Part shown: piece by piece, positions 42,190 through 53,290 of the stretch
How positions within the stretch are numbered: the stretch's first letter is position 1
Layout of the letters: each line of letters begins with the position of its first letter
Notes under the pieces: generated by a model
The model's input: only the letters and a program-made list of their open reading frames with translations
Databases searched by the model: none
Told to the model about the DNA's origin: nothing
Position numbers and translations under genes: made by a program
Assembly: GCA_036924085.1 (NCBI GenBank)
Contig: JAVGWX010000018.1
Location: 21,254,964 to 21,318,963 of the forward strand
Source: Ariolimax columbianus
Taxonomy: Eukaryota; Mollusca; Gastropoda; Stylommatophora; Arionidae
DNA length: 64,000 nt
Direction of reading: 5' to 3'

Positions 42190-42535
42190 TCAGTTTAGTT
42201 CATCCCGTAACCCATCAGGTCGTTGGGACACATATAAAGACATGAAAATCCCACGCCAGCTCTCTCTGTCTGTCGCCGCCTAACGTATCTCACCGGGACG
42301 AAGGCCTGACCACTCAGTGATGATGTCCACCCATCTCTTCCTTGGACGTCCTCGCCCTCTCTGTCCCGGTACGGATCCAAAGAGTATCGAGTTGGGAATT
42401 CCGCTGGACCTTGCGACGTGCCCGCACCAGGCCATCTTTCGTCTTTTGATAGTTGTGAACAGATCTTCAAAAGGACCAATATCGTCTTCAACTCTCTGAC
42501 GGATGTCTACTTTCGTGACACGATCCTTATATGTA
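42190..42535 (-). mobile_element. LINE RT C-terminal fragment
   Basis: The minus strand across frames reads RQRVEDDIGPFEDLFTTI, an AWCGHV-type segment, LFGSVPGQRGRGRPRKRWVD, ITEWSGQAFVP and VRYVRRRQTERAG, then CPNDLMGYGMN at the end. It belongs to the group of the fragment at 15,705 (KRRKLAWYGH.., RWKDSIKEW, ending CPNDLTGYGM). One frameshift separates the two halves. Confidence 0.82.
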
Positions 42536-43028
42536 ACATATAAGGTGCTAGCCTCTTAAAAAACTGCAAACGTATGAAAAGTCATAAGTTTGATTCTGAC
42601 AAATCTGAAGCATATTCTGCTCATAAGAGAGGTGAGATCAGCAACTAGTCTTATCGGAGATAGATGATAAACTCAGTGGTCTCGTTTGCAGGCTATGCTT
42701 GAGTGTTAAAAATTAAGAGGGGAAAAAAAAACGCAGAGAATATAACGAAATCCCTAACCAGTAGTGACCTGCAGTAAGATGGGAAAACAAGGTAGCCACT
42801 CCATCATTCAAAAGCATAACTGGTCAAACACATGGTTACAGCACATGGAGTTGTAAGTGTATACAAAAATAACTCTTCACTAGCAAGGAGTGTAACGCAT
42901 TGTCTAAGTATACTGACCAGAGACATGTACCCGCATTTGCAATATTGGCTTGCGACTTCCAATAGGTGAAGGCTCCTTAATTAGATAAATAATTAATAGG
43001 CTGTAAAAGTTCAGTTTCTGGATATTTG
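42536..43028. other. Unassigned sequence
   Basis: No feature recognised. Confidence 0.5.
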
Positions 43029-43868
43029 AAAACATCGCCTCCTCATCTGGCCTCGTCTCAGCTCGTCTCATCTGGTCTGGTCTGGTCTCATTTGATCAGG
43101 TCAGGCCGGGTCTGGTCTGGTCTCATCTCATCTCATCTGATCTGGTCTCATCTCATCTCATCTGATCTGGTCTCATTTGATCTGGTAACGTCTGGTCTGA
43201 TCTGGTCTCGTCTCATTTCGTCTGATCAGGTCACATCTGGTCTGGTCTCATTTGATCAGGTTAGGCCGGGTCTGGTCTGGTCTCATCTCATCTGATCTGA
43301 TCTGGTCTCATTTGATCCGGTCACGTCTGGTCTGATCTGGTCTCGTCTCATCTGGTCTGGTCTAGTCTCATCTCATCTCATCTGATCTGATCTGGTCTCA
43401 TTTGATCCGGTCACTTCTGGTCTTCTTCTTCGTACGCAGTCAGACATCAACCTTTATTTTTTCGAAAAAAGCAGCCGTCATCCTGAGGCTGTCGACACTG
43501 CCATAGAGCTTGTCTAGTGTTGCCACTGGTGATGGCCACATCTGCTCTCTCTGATCCTTGTATGTCGGGCAGTTTTGCAGCAAAACGTCTGGTCTGATCT
43601 GGTCTGGTCTGGTCTCTTCTCGTCTCAGCTCATTTATTCTGGTCTCATTTGATCCGCTCAGGTCTGTTCTTGTCTCATCTCTTTTCGCCTCATCTCGTCT
43701 TATTTCATCTCATCTCCTATCGTCTCGTCTCGTCTCGTCTCATCTCATCTCCTATCGTCTCGTCCCATCTTATCTCATCTCATATCGTCTCGTCCCGTCT
43801 CATCTCATCTCCCATCATCTCGTCCAGTCTCATCTTATCTCATCTAATCTACTATCGTCTAAAGAAAG
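43029..43868. repeat. Pyrimidine-rich 5-bp-based satellite, split by a LINE
   Basis: Arrays of TCTGG, TCTCA and TCTGA pentamers with higher-order order (for example CTCATTTGATCAGGT recurring) span 43,029-43,423 and 43,584-43,868, with the family R LINE end between them. The right part is dominated by TCTCATCTCG, the left by CTGGTCTGGT. Confidence 0.93.
43424..43583 (-). mobile_element. LINE (family R), extreme 3' end
   Basis: The minus strand reads CTGCAAAACTGCCCGACATA, GGCCATCACCAGTGGCAAC, GACAAGCTCTATGGCAGTGT and TTTCGAAAAAATAAAGGTTG, ending TCTGACTGCGTACGAAGAAG. It is nearly identical to 24,730-24,899, so it is a recent, strongly 5'-truncated copy (about 155 bases). TCTGGTCT flanks it on both sides, but the target is a repeat of that motif. 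Confidence 0.93.
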
Positions 43869-43899
43869 TGTAATGCGACAATATTTTCTTTATAAAATG

Positions 43900-44470
43900 T
43901 GGTTGGACAAAATTGAAATTCCTGAAATGCGATCCGACCAAACTGTCATCCCGAAAGTGTAGTTAGAGAAAATTGTTATTCCGAATGTGTAGTCAGAGAA
44001 TATTATTATTCCGAATATGTAGTCAGAGAAAATTATTATTCCGAATGTGTAGTCAGAGAAAATTATTATTCCGAAAGTGTAGTCAGCGTAGTTTGTCATT
44101 CCGAAAGTGTAGTCAGCGTAGATTGTCATTCCGAAAGTAGTCAGCATATATTGTCATTCTGATAGTGTAGTCAGCGTAAATTGCCATTCTCAAAGTGTAG
44201 TCAGCGTAAATTGTCATTCCGAAAGTGTAGTCAGAGACAATTATTATCCCGAAAGTGTAGTCAGCGGAGATTGTCATTCAGAAAGTGTAGTCAGCGTAGA
44301 TTGTCATTCCGAAAGTGTAGTCAGCGCAAATTGACGTTCTAGAAGCGCAGTTCAACTAAACCTTCATCCTAAAAACGCAATCCGACCAAACTGTCGTTCC
44401 GAAAGTGTTGTGACAGAAAATTATCATTCTAAATGTGTAGTCAGCAAATTGAGATTCCGAAAATAGTGCG
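43900..44470. repeat. ~30-bp minisatellite
   Basis: About eighteen units of ATTCCGAAAGTGTAGTCAGC plus GTAGATTGTC or AAAATTATT make up the array. Units towards 44,340-44,470 are more diverged. Confidence 0.92.
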
Positions 44471-44834
44471 ACAATACGTTCATTCTAGAAGGGTCAACAA
44501 CCCAAATTGTCTTTCTAAAAGCGCAGCCCATATAAAACCGTTCGGCAACCGGTGAAGGTATTCCTATATGTTGACAGTGTCTTGTGACTATTCAGATTAT
44601 TAGTTCACTACATCAGCATTTGCTCGTGTAAGCCGAGTAATCTTTCCTCTTCTCCCGGGATCCATTCTGCTAGTATTCCAGGAATTGATCAATCCCAGAC
44701 TGTTCTTAGAAAAGCTAATCGCGTGATGAACGTGATTTTATTTTGCGGGTATTTGCAAGTACACGAGTGACACATTCCAACCTGCGGATGCTAAACAGTT
44801 TTCTCTTGTGATTTATTGTCCTAATATTGCTTCT
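44471..44834. other. Unassigned sequence
   Basis: No recognised feature. Confidence 0.5.
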
Positions 44835-45640
44835 TACTGACTCATTGATTAACTGACTGTTTGACTGATTTAGTGACTGTCTAACTGACTTCATTCTTAC
44901 TTACCGACGGAGTGATGGACATACTTGCATTAAAGTTAGTTGCACATCGCAAGCTATGACGATAACAGCATCAAACAGTTTCTAACTTGATGATGTAACT
45001 TGTGCTGTATTTGGATTATAGTGAAGGACGGTTTGCGTTGGTCATTAACTTCACTCTTTGGTCCCGAACTACCATGGACCAGTGGCAAGACATAACTCAA
45101 GACGACTGGATGTAGTTCAGGATGCAGGCACTCTGGTACCACCTCTTTGAAAGGGGTGGCTTGAAATCAGCCGGGCTCGAACCCACGCTCATCGGTTCAT
45201 CGATTTGAGAGTCGAGTGCCTTACCTCTCGACCACAGCGACCCAACAGGCGTACATACTTATTGACTGACTTACTGACTGGCTGACTTTATTCTTATTGA
45301 CGGACGGAGTGATGGACAGACTAACTTACTGACTGACTGACTTCATTCTTACTGACGGACGGAGTGATGACAGACTTACATACTTGCTGACTGACTTACT
45401 GATTGACTTACTGACTGATTTCCTGGCTGACATACTAACTGACTTACTGACATACTTACTTACTGACAGAATTACTTACTGACTGAATTACTGACTTAAT
45501 TACTGACTGATTTACTGACTTACTGACTGACATACTGACTTCATTCTAACTTACCGACGGAGTAATGGATACACTTACATACTTACTGCCTGACTTACTT
45601 ATTGACTGACTTATATATGCACTTGCTGACTGATCGATTT
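44835..45640. repeat. ACTG/ACTT tetranucleotide satellite
   Basis: Runs of GACTGACTTACT recur, with a longer module, TTCATTCTTACTTACCGACG plus GAGTGATGGACA, seen four times. A SINE-like block interrupts it. Confidence 0.9.
44940..45250 (-). mobile_element. tRNA-headed SINE inside the tetranucleotide satellite
   Basis: Minus strand: TGTTGGGTCGCTGTGGTCGA, GAGGTAAGGCACTCGACTCT, then B box GGTTCGAGCCC, followed by about 200 bases of unique body to about 44,940. The head resembles a class II (Leu/Ser-like) tRNA with a variable-arm-like GATGAACCGATGAG, but no acceptor stem forms. Only one copy is visible in this window. Confidence 0.6.
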
Positions 45641-45799
45641 ATATCCGTTGATCACCACTTTGATGATCATCCTTGTGTTATGTTATCAGTGTGAAACAAA
45701 AGCCTCATTAGATATCCACACACGTTTTATTGAGGCCATTTGAGAGACGCTGGGTATGAAGCCCAGCAAGAAAGATAATTCGCCATACAATTTGTAACA

Positions 45800-46260
45800 G
45801 CTCATCAAGTAGAGATGTGGGCGACTATACGGGTTAGATACTATATTGATGCGCAGAAAATAAAGTGGTTTGGATATTTGACAATGACGCAGTATGATCA
45901 ACCTGCAGCGGGGTCATACTGCATTGAGGTTTCAGGGCCAGGGGCAAGAAGTCGACCCCGACGACGACAGATAGAGGGGATCATAGAAACAATTCATCAG
46001 TTCATGTCAGCAGAACAAGTCCCCCACCTAACGCAAACCGGAAGTCTACACATACCTCCTCTCTACAACGCCGTAAGGCAAAAACAGTAGGATAAAATAA
46101 TAATAATAAGAAGAAGAAGAAAAAGATGAAGAAGACGACGAGGAAGAAGATGAAGAAGAGGAAGAAGAAGATGAAGATGAAGAAGAAGATGAAGAAGACG
46201 ACGAGGAAGAAGATGAAGAAGAGGAAGAAGAAGATGAAGATGAAGATGAAGATTCGAGCA
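45800..46260 (+). mobile_element. LINE C-terminal fragment with GAA/GAT tail
   Basis: Frame 45,815-46,090: QKIKWFGYLTMTQYDQPAAG, GPGARSRPRRRQIEGIIETI, VPHLTQTGSLHIPPL. This matches a LINE tail pattern (KIKWFGHLxRMxxxxPxxxAY..GxRxRGRPRRRWxDGI..AxxLAxDRxLxLP). The 3' side runs through ATAATAATAATAAGAAG into about 150 bases of purine-rich GAA/GAT repeat (46,105-46,258), presumably an expanded tail. Poly-Ser and Lys-rich open frames over the tract are artefacts. Confidence 0.75.
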
Positions 46261-46539
46261 TATTCTTTCCGTCCCAGGTATTTTACATATTTATTTTGCC
46301 TTACATTCCAAACAAACTTTTAAAAAAACGTAACATCATTATACTGTTTAGAAGACTCTGCAGTCACCAATATATTTGACCGGAGTACAAGAGGTTCTAT
46401 AAAACAATGTATATCATCACTTGCAGTTATAGTTTCTGCAATCATTATTTTGCATGATGAGGTTGCTCAATAGTCACGTTTTACGTCAATCTTATGTTAC
46501 AGTGGCCCTATTCTTTGCACAAATGAAACCCCCCAGAGA

Positions 46540-46800
46540 AATATTCATGTGAGATAAATGGAAAGTTCCTTGTAAAAACATAAACTCCATTAACTTTTCT
46601 AAATAAATCACATGGAATTCATGGAAAGTCCCTTATAAGAATAGAAACTCCGTGAACTTTTCTAAATATATCGCATGGGATAAATGGAATATCCTACAGA
46701 AATCCCCTGAACTTTTCGAAATAAATCACAGAATAAATGGAAGATTCCTTACGTAAACACCTTGAATTTTCGAAATAAATCACAGAATAAGTCAATGGTC
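46540..46800. repeat. ~75-bp tandem repeat, four units
   Basis: Units carry GATAAATGGAAAGTTCCTT, AAACTCCATTAACTTTTCT and AAATAAATCACATG. More diverged relatives appear at 47,040-47,085. Confidence 0.82.
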
Positions 46801-47320
46801 CCTTTTACCACAGTCTAGATACAGACCTACTGACTCACGGAGAAACCCACTTGAAACGTCACATTTCACCGCCGACTAAATGACGAAACTTTCATGTATC
46901 AAAAATTGTCTGTTTCACAATGGTTGCCGTCAATTACCGACTAATATCTCAATAACCCTTTCACCGATCAACGTGATTTTTTTTGCACGCGATCTTATCT
47001 TTTCAATGTCCCAGTGACATTACCTAAAGTAGGCCATGTTTATAATAACGGAAACCACATGGACTTTTATAAATAACTCACAGAGAACCAATCTAGTTTC
47101 CATTGTATCCGTGTTTACAAGAGCATATAACTCATGCACTCTTCTAAATACATATACAAAACTATCACTACAGAGTGTTTCCCCATTATCGAGATCCACC
47201 TGGAGAATTTATAAATATAAAGAATAAATGTTGCTTGCCCCTACAGTCGCCACGAATTGTAAAAAAAATGTTATTTTATCTGACAACAACATGTGATTTA
47301 ACAAGGATTTGAACACATGT
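46801..47320. other. Unassigned AT-rich sequence
   Basis: Apart from one diverged unit of the preceding repeat near 47,045, nothing is recognised. Confidence 0.45.
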
Positions 47321-47324
47321 CGAC

Positions 47325-47665
47325 CTGGTTGTTGTTGTTGTTGTTTAATGCTCACAATGAGTAAGTTTACTCTTTTGTGCGCCCTAAAGATAGCGTTTAG
47401 TGACGGATTATAGTAGATTTCCTCATATCCCGAGTTTGCTAATGAAAGTGGGCAGCAGTCCTGCTGGCGGTTGTTCGATGATTGGCGTCATCTGCGTGAC
47501 GCTCACTACTACGGGAATTACTTCGATCCACATAACACTAGCAAGACTGCCTTGAAAACAGCATGTTTCTAGGGAACGCTACATTGAAGATATATAGTTG
47601 TCTTGGCCAGTAAATTGTAACTGACCCTCACACAACGTCCTGGTCATTATAGTGTGCCTGACCGG
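47325..47665 (-). mobile_element. Family D retroposon
   Basis: GTTGTTGTTGTTGTTTAATG (an AAC-type tail on the minus strand), TCACAATGAGTAAGTTTACT, TTTTGTGCGCCCTAAAGA, GCGTGACGCTCACTACTACG and CGTCCTGGTCATTATAGTGT align block by block with 59,965-60,310 and 35,150-35,470. The distal CTGACC..GTCCTGGTCA motif occurs about 1.5 times here. Confidence 0.82.
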
Positions 47666-48040
47666 ACTAGCGTCTCAGCTCCCCATCGTCGTGGTCAAAG
47701 ACCAACGCTCAAATCGTTCGACGGCCAACCTTCTAAGCCACAGGGGCCAAATCGAAGATCCCTTACATCCGAGCTTACAGAAACAGAAATACAATGCCCA
47801 GGGAACTCTAAAATAGTACATGTTCGACCCGGTACCTCAGTGCTGGACAAAGTACCTTTGGAAGCTCTGGTAATTCCAATGTGTTTGTTCATTAGCCCGT
47901 TAGTACAAGTCTCTCGAGGCACGCCATCTCAGCACAACTTCAAACATCCATCAGTTACTTGGGTCAGGTTTTCAAATCGAGCGTTTATCGTGGCGAACTT
48001 TTGTCAAATCGGAATCTTGCCATTTTCAGTACAGCATAAA
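47666..48040. other. Unassigned; part of a 154-codon open frame
   Basis: The frame 47,654-48,118 (+) reads through family D at its start and the 55-bp array at its end. Its middle (GQPSKPQGPNRRSLTSELTE) is high-complexity but unrecognised. Confidence 0.35.
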
Positions 48041-48371
48041 TTCAGAGCAGCGTCAGTGTATAGGTCTCTTGAATTCTGTTCAAACCGTGCATACTTTCAG
48101 AGCAGCGTCAGTGTATAGGTCTCTTGTATTCTGTTCAAACCGTGCATACTTTCAGAGCAGCGTCAGTGTATAGGTCTCTTGAATTCTGTTCAAACCGTGC
48201 ATACTTTCAGAGCAGCGTCAGTGTATAGGTCTCTTGAATTCTGTTCAAACCGTGCATACTTTCAGAGCAGCGTCAGTGTATAGGTCTCTTGTATTCTGTT
48301 CAAACCGTGCATACTTTCAGAGCAGCGTCAGTGTATAGGTCTCTTGAATTCTGTTCAAACCGTGCATACTT
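48041..48371. repeat. 55-bp minisatellite, six units
   Basis: Units begin TTCAGAGCAGCGTCAGTGTA at 48,041, 48,096, 48,151, 48,206, 48,261 and 48,316, differing only at one GAATT/GTATT site. The alternation A, T, A, A, T, A suggests block duplication of three units. Confidence 0.97.
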
Positions 48372-48950
48372 TACAATTTCGGTATAGAGTGCTTTATTTA
48401 TTTATTTCAGTTGCAGTAAAAAATGTCTTCGATTTGTCTATTAGTTTTGTCTGGGCACCCCAGGGCAAAAGATAGCTAATAAGTAAGTGAAGGCGAGGGA
48501 AGACCCAACGAAGACACTGCCTGGAGGATGGAGTGTTAGATGTGTAAATATGTTAGATTGCTGCTTCTTTTTTAAAGGTGGGATTACCAGTTGCATTCAC
48601 TGCTGCCATACCTTCTCTGTGTGTCAGGTACCAATCTGCAGCTAGGTAGGCAGTTCTTCACATTGTAGCGATAATAAAAATGTTTGCCAATGTTTGGAAA
48701 CATCCTTCTTTAAAAACGGATAATCTTTAGTGGGAACGGGGTTGGGGTGTATACACTTCATTTTGGAGTGAAAGGGTGTTGTGTTCCTTTATTGACTTAG
48801 CTAGACTTCACGGGTGCAGTTTGTTTCCAGGGCTGTCACTTTGTAGCGGAAATAGCGTCTTGTTCAGCTTTCATTAGCTGGTAAGTTTGTTAGCTGGTGA
48901 CTGAAAGATCTTTGACAGTTCTGGCTGAATGTTTTTTTGTTGTTGTTGTT
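48372..48950. other. Unassigned sequence
   Basis: No recognised feature apart from a (TTG)n/T-rich run at 48,930-48,955, which is the tail of the next SINE. Confidence 0.45.
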
Positions 48951-48956
48951 TTTTTT

Positions 48957-49192
48957 GGCATTCGCCTTATTTCTCCATTCCCCAAGGCGGTGTGCGTTAC
49001 ACTGTGGTTTTTATTTTGCGCCTGTCGGCCCAGTGCATCCGACTTCAGCATGCATTTTATGTAAGGGTGTGCTTCCTCCTGCATTTTCTAAGGGTTTGCT
49101 TCCCCGAGGTAACGGCCGGTGGTGTGATGGGGACCGAACCCAGGACCTTCTGGTTGTGAGCCGTGTCACTTAACCACTAGCCCACGCCGTCC
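48957..49192 (-). mobile_element. SINE family A, full length, minus strand
   Basis: Reversed, it gives GCGTGGGCTAGTGGTTAAGT, B box GGTTCGGTCCCC, GGCCGTTACCTCGGGGAAGC, ATGCATGCTGAAGTCGGATG and AGAAATAAGGCGAATGCC with an AAC/A-rich tail on the left. Confidence 0.9.
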
Positions 49193-49199
49193 TCTGTGG

Positions 49200-49505
49200 C
49201 TGAATTTGAACGTAGATATTCATCGCATTCGCCAGTTGACTCAGTACTTGAAGACGATACCGGCAACGGTAGTTCCATAACAGACACTGCGGTCGGGGGA
49301 TACACTGTTGGAGACTTCATTGTCCGAAGGCATAGCTTGTTAGGGAGGTGGCGGAGTCAGTTCCCTTCCTTGTTGCCCGTTCTTCCAAGACAGTAAACCA
49401 GGCACTCATTTACAGCTATGTCGCCTGGAGCGTGCTGGTAGCGGGAGATCAACCCCGCACCTCTTCCGTGAAAACCAAGTACGCATCCACTATGCCAATC
49501 ATGTA
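49200..49505 (-). mobile_element. tRNA-headed SINE, family F
   Basis: Minus strand: GATTGGCATAGTGGATGCGT, B-box-like GGGTTGATCTCCC, CATAGCTGTAAATGAGTGCC and CAACAAGGAAGGGAACTGAC. The last two blocks recur at 52,470-52,520, and the AGCTGTAAATGAGT block relates it to 17,060 and 20,640. Confidence 0.65.
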
Positions 49506-49699
49506 ATAATCCACATCATCAATGGATGTAAGCCAGTGTGGGAGAAATAAGCGAACGACAAAGAAAGAAGATGATTGACGGTTCAGTTGAATTGGATTGA
49601 GGGTAGACATCGCCTACGTCAGTCGACTTTCTGTTTGAAGAAGGGGAGAAAGGGTAACCTTTCATGACTCCTATTACGCCAATAGATGTAATACATACA

Positions 49700-50510
49700 T
49701 GAAAGACCACGTGGTTATATACTGGATAAATGGGAGCCTATATGGTTATAAACTGGACAGACAAGGGCCCATATTTATGAACTTGATAGATGGGAACCTA
49801 TATGGTTGTGAACTGGGCATAGGATATAGGGACTTACATGGTTATGAACTTGATAGATGGGAACCTACATGGTTATGAACTGGATAGATGGGACCTACGT
49901 GGTTATGAACTGGATAGATGGTGGCCTATATTTATGAACTAGGTAGATGGTAACCTATATGGTTGTGAACTGGACATAGGATATAGGGACTTACATGGTT
50001 ATGAACTTGATAGATGGGAACCTACATGGTTATGAACTGGATAGATGGGACCTACGTGGTTATGAACTGGATAGATGGTGGCCTATATTTATGAACTAGG
50101 TAGATGGTAACCTATATGGTTGTGAACTGGACATAGGATATAGGGACTTACATGGTTATGAACTGGATAAATGAGGGCCCATATTTATGAACTGGATAGA
50201 TGGGGCAGATGGTAACCTATATGGTTGTGAACTGGACATAGGATATAGGGACTTACATGGTTATGAACTGGATAAATGAGGGCCCATATTTATGAACTGG
50301 ATAGATGGGACCTACATGGTTATGAACTGGATAAATGAGGGCCCATATTTATGAACTGGATAGATGGGACCTACATGGTTATGAAGTGGATAGATGAGGG
50401 CCCATATTTATGAACTGGATATATGGGACCTACATGATTATGAACTGGATAGATGGAGACCTACATGGTTATAAACGGGAGAAATGGGAGCATATATGGT
50501 TATGAAATAT
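49700..50510. repeat. ~30-bp minisatellite with higher-order units
   Basis: Basic unit: GGTTATGAACTGGATAGATG plus GGACCTACAT. A larger module of about 190 bases, containing ACTGGACATAGGATATAGGG, is repeated at 49,808, 49,968, 50,120 and 50,227 in full or part. Confidence 0.92.
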
Positions 50511-52150
50511 TCATGAATTAATGATCTATATGTTTACAAAAGTCAACAACGCCTGCAATTGACAATGTTAATGGAAATATGTTGTTAATAAACACGAAAA
50601 CATAGTACAATGAAAATAGCATTCATTCTTACCGTCCAATTGTATTAAATAATCAAAATCTAACTCTACTAATTTATTTTCATTATATTTAAAATGAAGG
50701 CCTCACTACATTTGCATTATTACTTTCAGTTGTAGTCTTTTAGAAACATCATTTTCTTACTCTTCTCAAGCATACGCTCCTTACTTTTGAAAATATAAAT
50801 CGATGCTCTTTGAGACATGTTATTTATGTTTTCTATCCGGGTGTCTTCAGAATTGTGATTGTCTCATGACCTCGATAGACAATATGACATAACATAACAC
50901 ACGCTAGGGTAGTTGATTATCTTCTAGGCCTGTGCACGTTAGGCAATCGACATATAAATCTTTCTGTGACGGCAGCGCTTTTTATAATGATTAGAGAACA
51001 ACCCATTTTGAATTGAACAGGATGCACTTCCATCATAATTATCAGCACGTTTAAGTTTTAGAATCATCCTGCGATTCATTCCGGTGCTGAGCCAAATTTA
51101 TTTGAGCTAAATTCAACGCAATTTCATGTGTTCCTTCTTTTTCAAGATCGGCTCTACCAATTGTCTTATCTATTTTTTTTCTTCTAGCGATCTAGGATAC
51201 AGTCAATCAGGCGGCTGGTTCACATTTCTCTGCCACGAAAAACATTTTAAAAATGTTTTCCGGTCGAGTTATTTGAATCTGTCTGGTCCACCTCCTCTGA
51301 TAATCGGCTCAGTTACGCTGTTTTCATAAGACTGCCATCACGGACGACAGTTCTGCTTCGATTTCTGCTCACCTGGCCAACAAGCTCAAATTCCCGCCAG
51401 GGCGTCTGTTTAATCAGCATTTATCTAATTGTGAACATTATCTAAATGAACTTCTGCTGTATTTGTCCTTGTTTCTGTCTTTCTATTTTGTATATCGTTC
51501 TATTTCTCTTTTGATTTTAAACGTTACAGCTCATAACATTTCTTCAATCATTCGCGGACCTTCTGATATAACCTCGCAGACTCCCAGGTATGCGCTGACC
51601 ACATATTAAGTACAGATGATCTAGGCGATCAATGACTTTAAAAACAATGGTAAGAAACAATGGCATCAGCGATATAGTGTTAATTACATAATCAGTCTCA
51701 TATTTTTTTCCGACGTAGGGTAACTGATTTTACACCCCACCGCCTTTCCTTCCCAAACTGTAAGCCCTGGAACGTATCGAGGCCATAGATAGAAATCCTG
51801 GTACATTAGAAAGTTGTCTCTAGTTTTGGCGAAGAATAAACGTCATTACACAAGGTTTAACCACAGCCTACTGTATATTTTGTGGAGAATCTCAGCAGCA
51901 ACATGCACGAACTCCGTAGCACTGGCCAGGATCCCGTAATAGATTGAGTAGATTTGTAACATAATTGTGAAAGTGTTGGTACCTCTGATGCTATGGGGAA
52001 GTGTTCAAACCGCTGCACTACGTAGAAGTCGTCCCATAAATAATAATGTATCCTGGGTATGGTTTTCAAGCTTAGAAAAATACTTGTCATTGTGATGGTT
52101 ATCACTAACAAACTGACTGTTTGTTAATCAGTGCTTCGAACATTCCCCAT
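50511..52150. other. Longest unassigned stretch
   Basis: About 1.6 kb of AT-rich sequence with no recognised repeat, transposon or convincing open frame (largest 84 codons, 51,857-52,111, minus). If the window holds regulatory or intronic host sequence, this is the most likely place. Confidence 0.5.
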
Positions 52151-52930
52151 TTTCCTTCCAGGAAGTGAAATACTGCAGTAGAAGCAGCGATCAAAGTATT
52201 GTCGATCAACGTGCACGTGCGCATGTTCTTTGACATCCACATCACTCTTATCCCCTGTGCGGTCTAATCCAGTGGAAATCTAGTTATATTGTCCAATGTC
52301 TTTTAAATGATGCCTTTTATCTATCTGGTGGAGCATGCAGCCTAGGCGACAGTGAGCTGGCTTGCTTAGACTATATTTACAGCGCGTCACGGTTCGAAAT
52401 CATGGACGGACAGAAAACATTCCGCACGTGGTTCGTGCCTGGTATTACCGCTAACCCAGTCGACCCAGCTGTACCTGACATATTTGTTGGGAAAGGTATA
52501 AACGGCAAGGAAGGGAACTGGCTACCCCACCTCACATATGCTGCGGCTTAGTCCATGAATAGTTATTATCTTCCCCGACGACAATTATTACCATGAGACC
52601 CACAGTTACCATTTTTTAACTCATCTTTACTAATTGTCCATATTTTCCCTTCAGAAAATGGCGGACTGACAGTGCAACGTAGCAAGACTAGTATTGCCGA
52701 TCAACGTGTGCATGCACATGTTATTTCACATCCACGCTATTCTTATCCCCAGTATAGTTCAATTCAGATGATGTTTGGTAATATTGTCCATTGTCATTTT
52801 AACGATGTGTTCATCTGTAGTTTCCAGATTTTTCCTTTCAGGTACTGCCAGATTGACAGTCGAAGTAGCATGCCTAGTATTGCCAATCCACGTCTACCTA
52901 CACATTTGCATGTCTAGCTAGAAATCCTGG
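52150..52930. repeat. ~170-bp repeat, three diverged copies, split by a SINE
   Basis: GTATTGTCGATCAACGTGCA, TGACATCCACATCACTCTTA and TATTGTCCAATGTCTTTTAA at 52,195-52,310 recur at 52,690-52,805 (GTATTGCCGATCAACGTGTG and so on). They recur in part at 52,870-52,915. A SINE-like block lies between copies 1 and 2. Confidence 0.78.
52318..52600 (+). mobile_element. SINE family F relative
   Basis: CACGGTTCGAAATC is a B-box-like sequence at about 52,388. GTCGACCCAGCTGTACCTGA and GGCAAGGAAGGGAACTGGCT match the body of the 49,200 copy. The A box is unclear. Confidence 0.5.
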
Positions 52931-52994
52931 ATCTTTTTGAGGCTGTGTTAAATCCATCTCTACTGTCTATCCTTTGATCTGCACGTGTTTTGTT

Positions 52995-53290
52995 TGCTGT
53001 GGCGAAGTGGTTAAGCCGTTGGCCTCTCGTGTTCAGGTGGTGTGGGTTCGACTCCGGACTCCGTCGTCTTTTTCACGGGTGCTTGATGCGTAGTCCCCTG
53101 CATCTCGTAGTCGCCCGCTAGTCGTCTTGTTCTTGACTTGCCACTGGGGTCGGGTGGCACGAGACGAGAGAGTGAGGATAAAAAGTAGCGCAGTTAATCC
53201 TTACTAAAAATAGCGCTAGCAAAATTAATTAAGCCATCATCGTCTACGATGGACGGCGGCCTTTGTCTTTGCTTTGCCTGCAGCTTATCA
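52995..53290 (+). mobile_element. tRNA-headed SINE
   Basis: GCTGTGGCGAAGTGGTTAAG provides an A box and GTGGGTTCGACTCC a B box at about 53,042. It is followed by a 230-base body ending near CTTTGTCTTTGCTTTGCCTG. The head resembles a Leu/Ser-type tRNA, but the acceptor arms do not pair. Only one copy is visible here. Confidence 0.7.

Noticed and set aside
45165..45247. Possible tRNA-Leu/Ser gene on the minus strand
   Set aside because: A and B boxes and a variable-arm-like segment are visible, but the acceptor stem fails to close and the anticodon loop would have eight bases; best read as a SINE head.
46046..46323. Poly-serine and Lys/Met-rich open frames
   Set aside because: Translation of the GAA/GAT microsatellite following the LINE end.
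47654..48118. 154-codon open frame as a host gene
   Set aside because: It starts in a family D retroposon and ends in the 55-bp array; the unique middle is under 125 codons, has no recognisable domain and lacks convincing splice sites. I left it as unassigned.
52995..53070. Possible tRNA gene on the plus strand
   Set aside because: Good Pol III boxes, but no acceptor pairing, and a long body follows as in SINEs.
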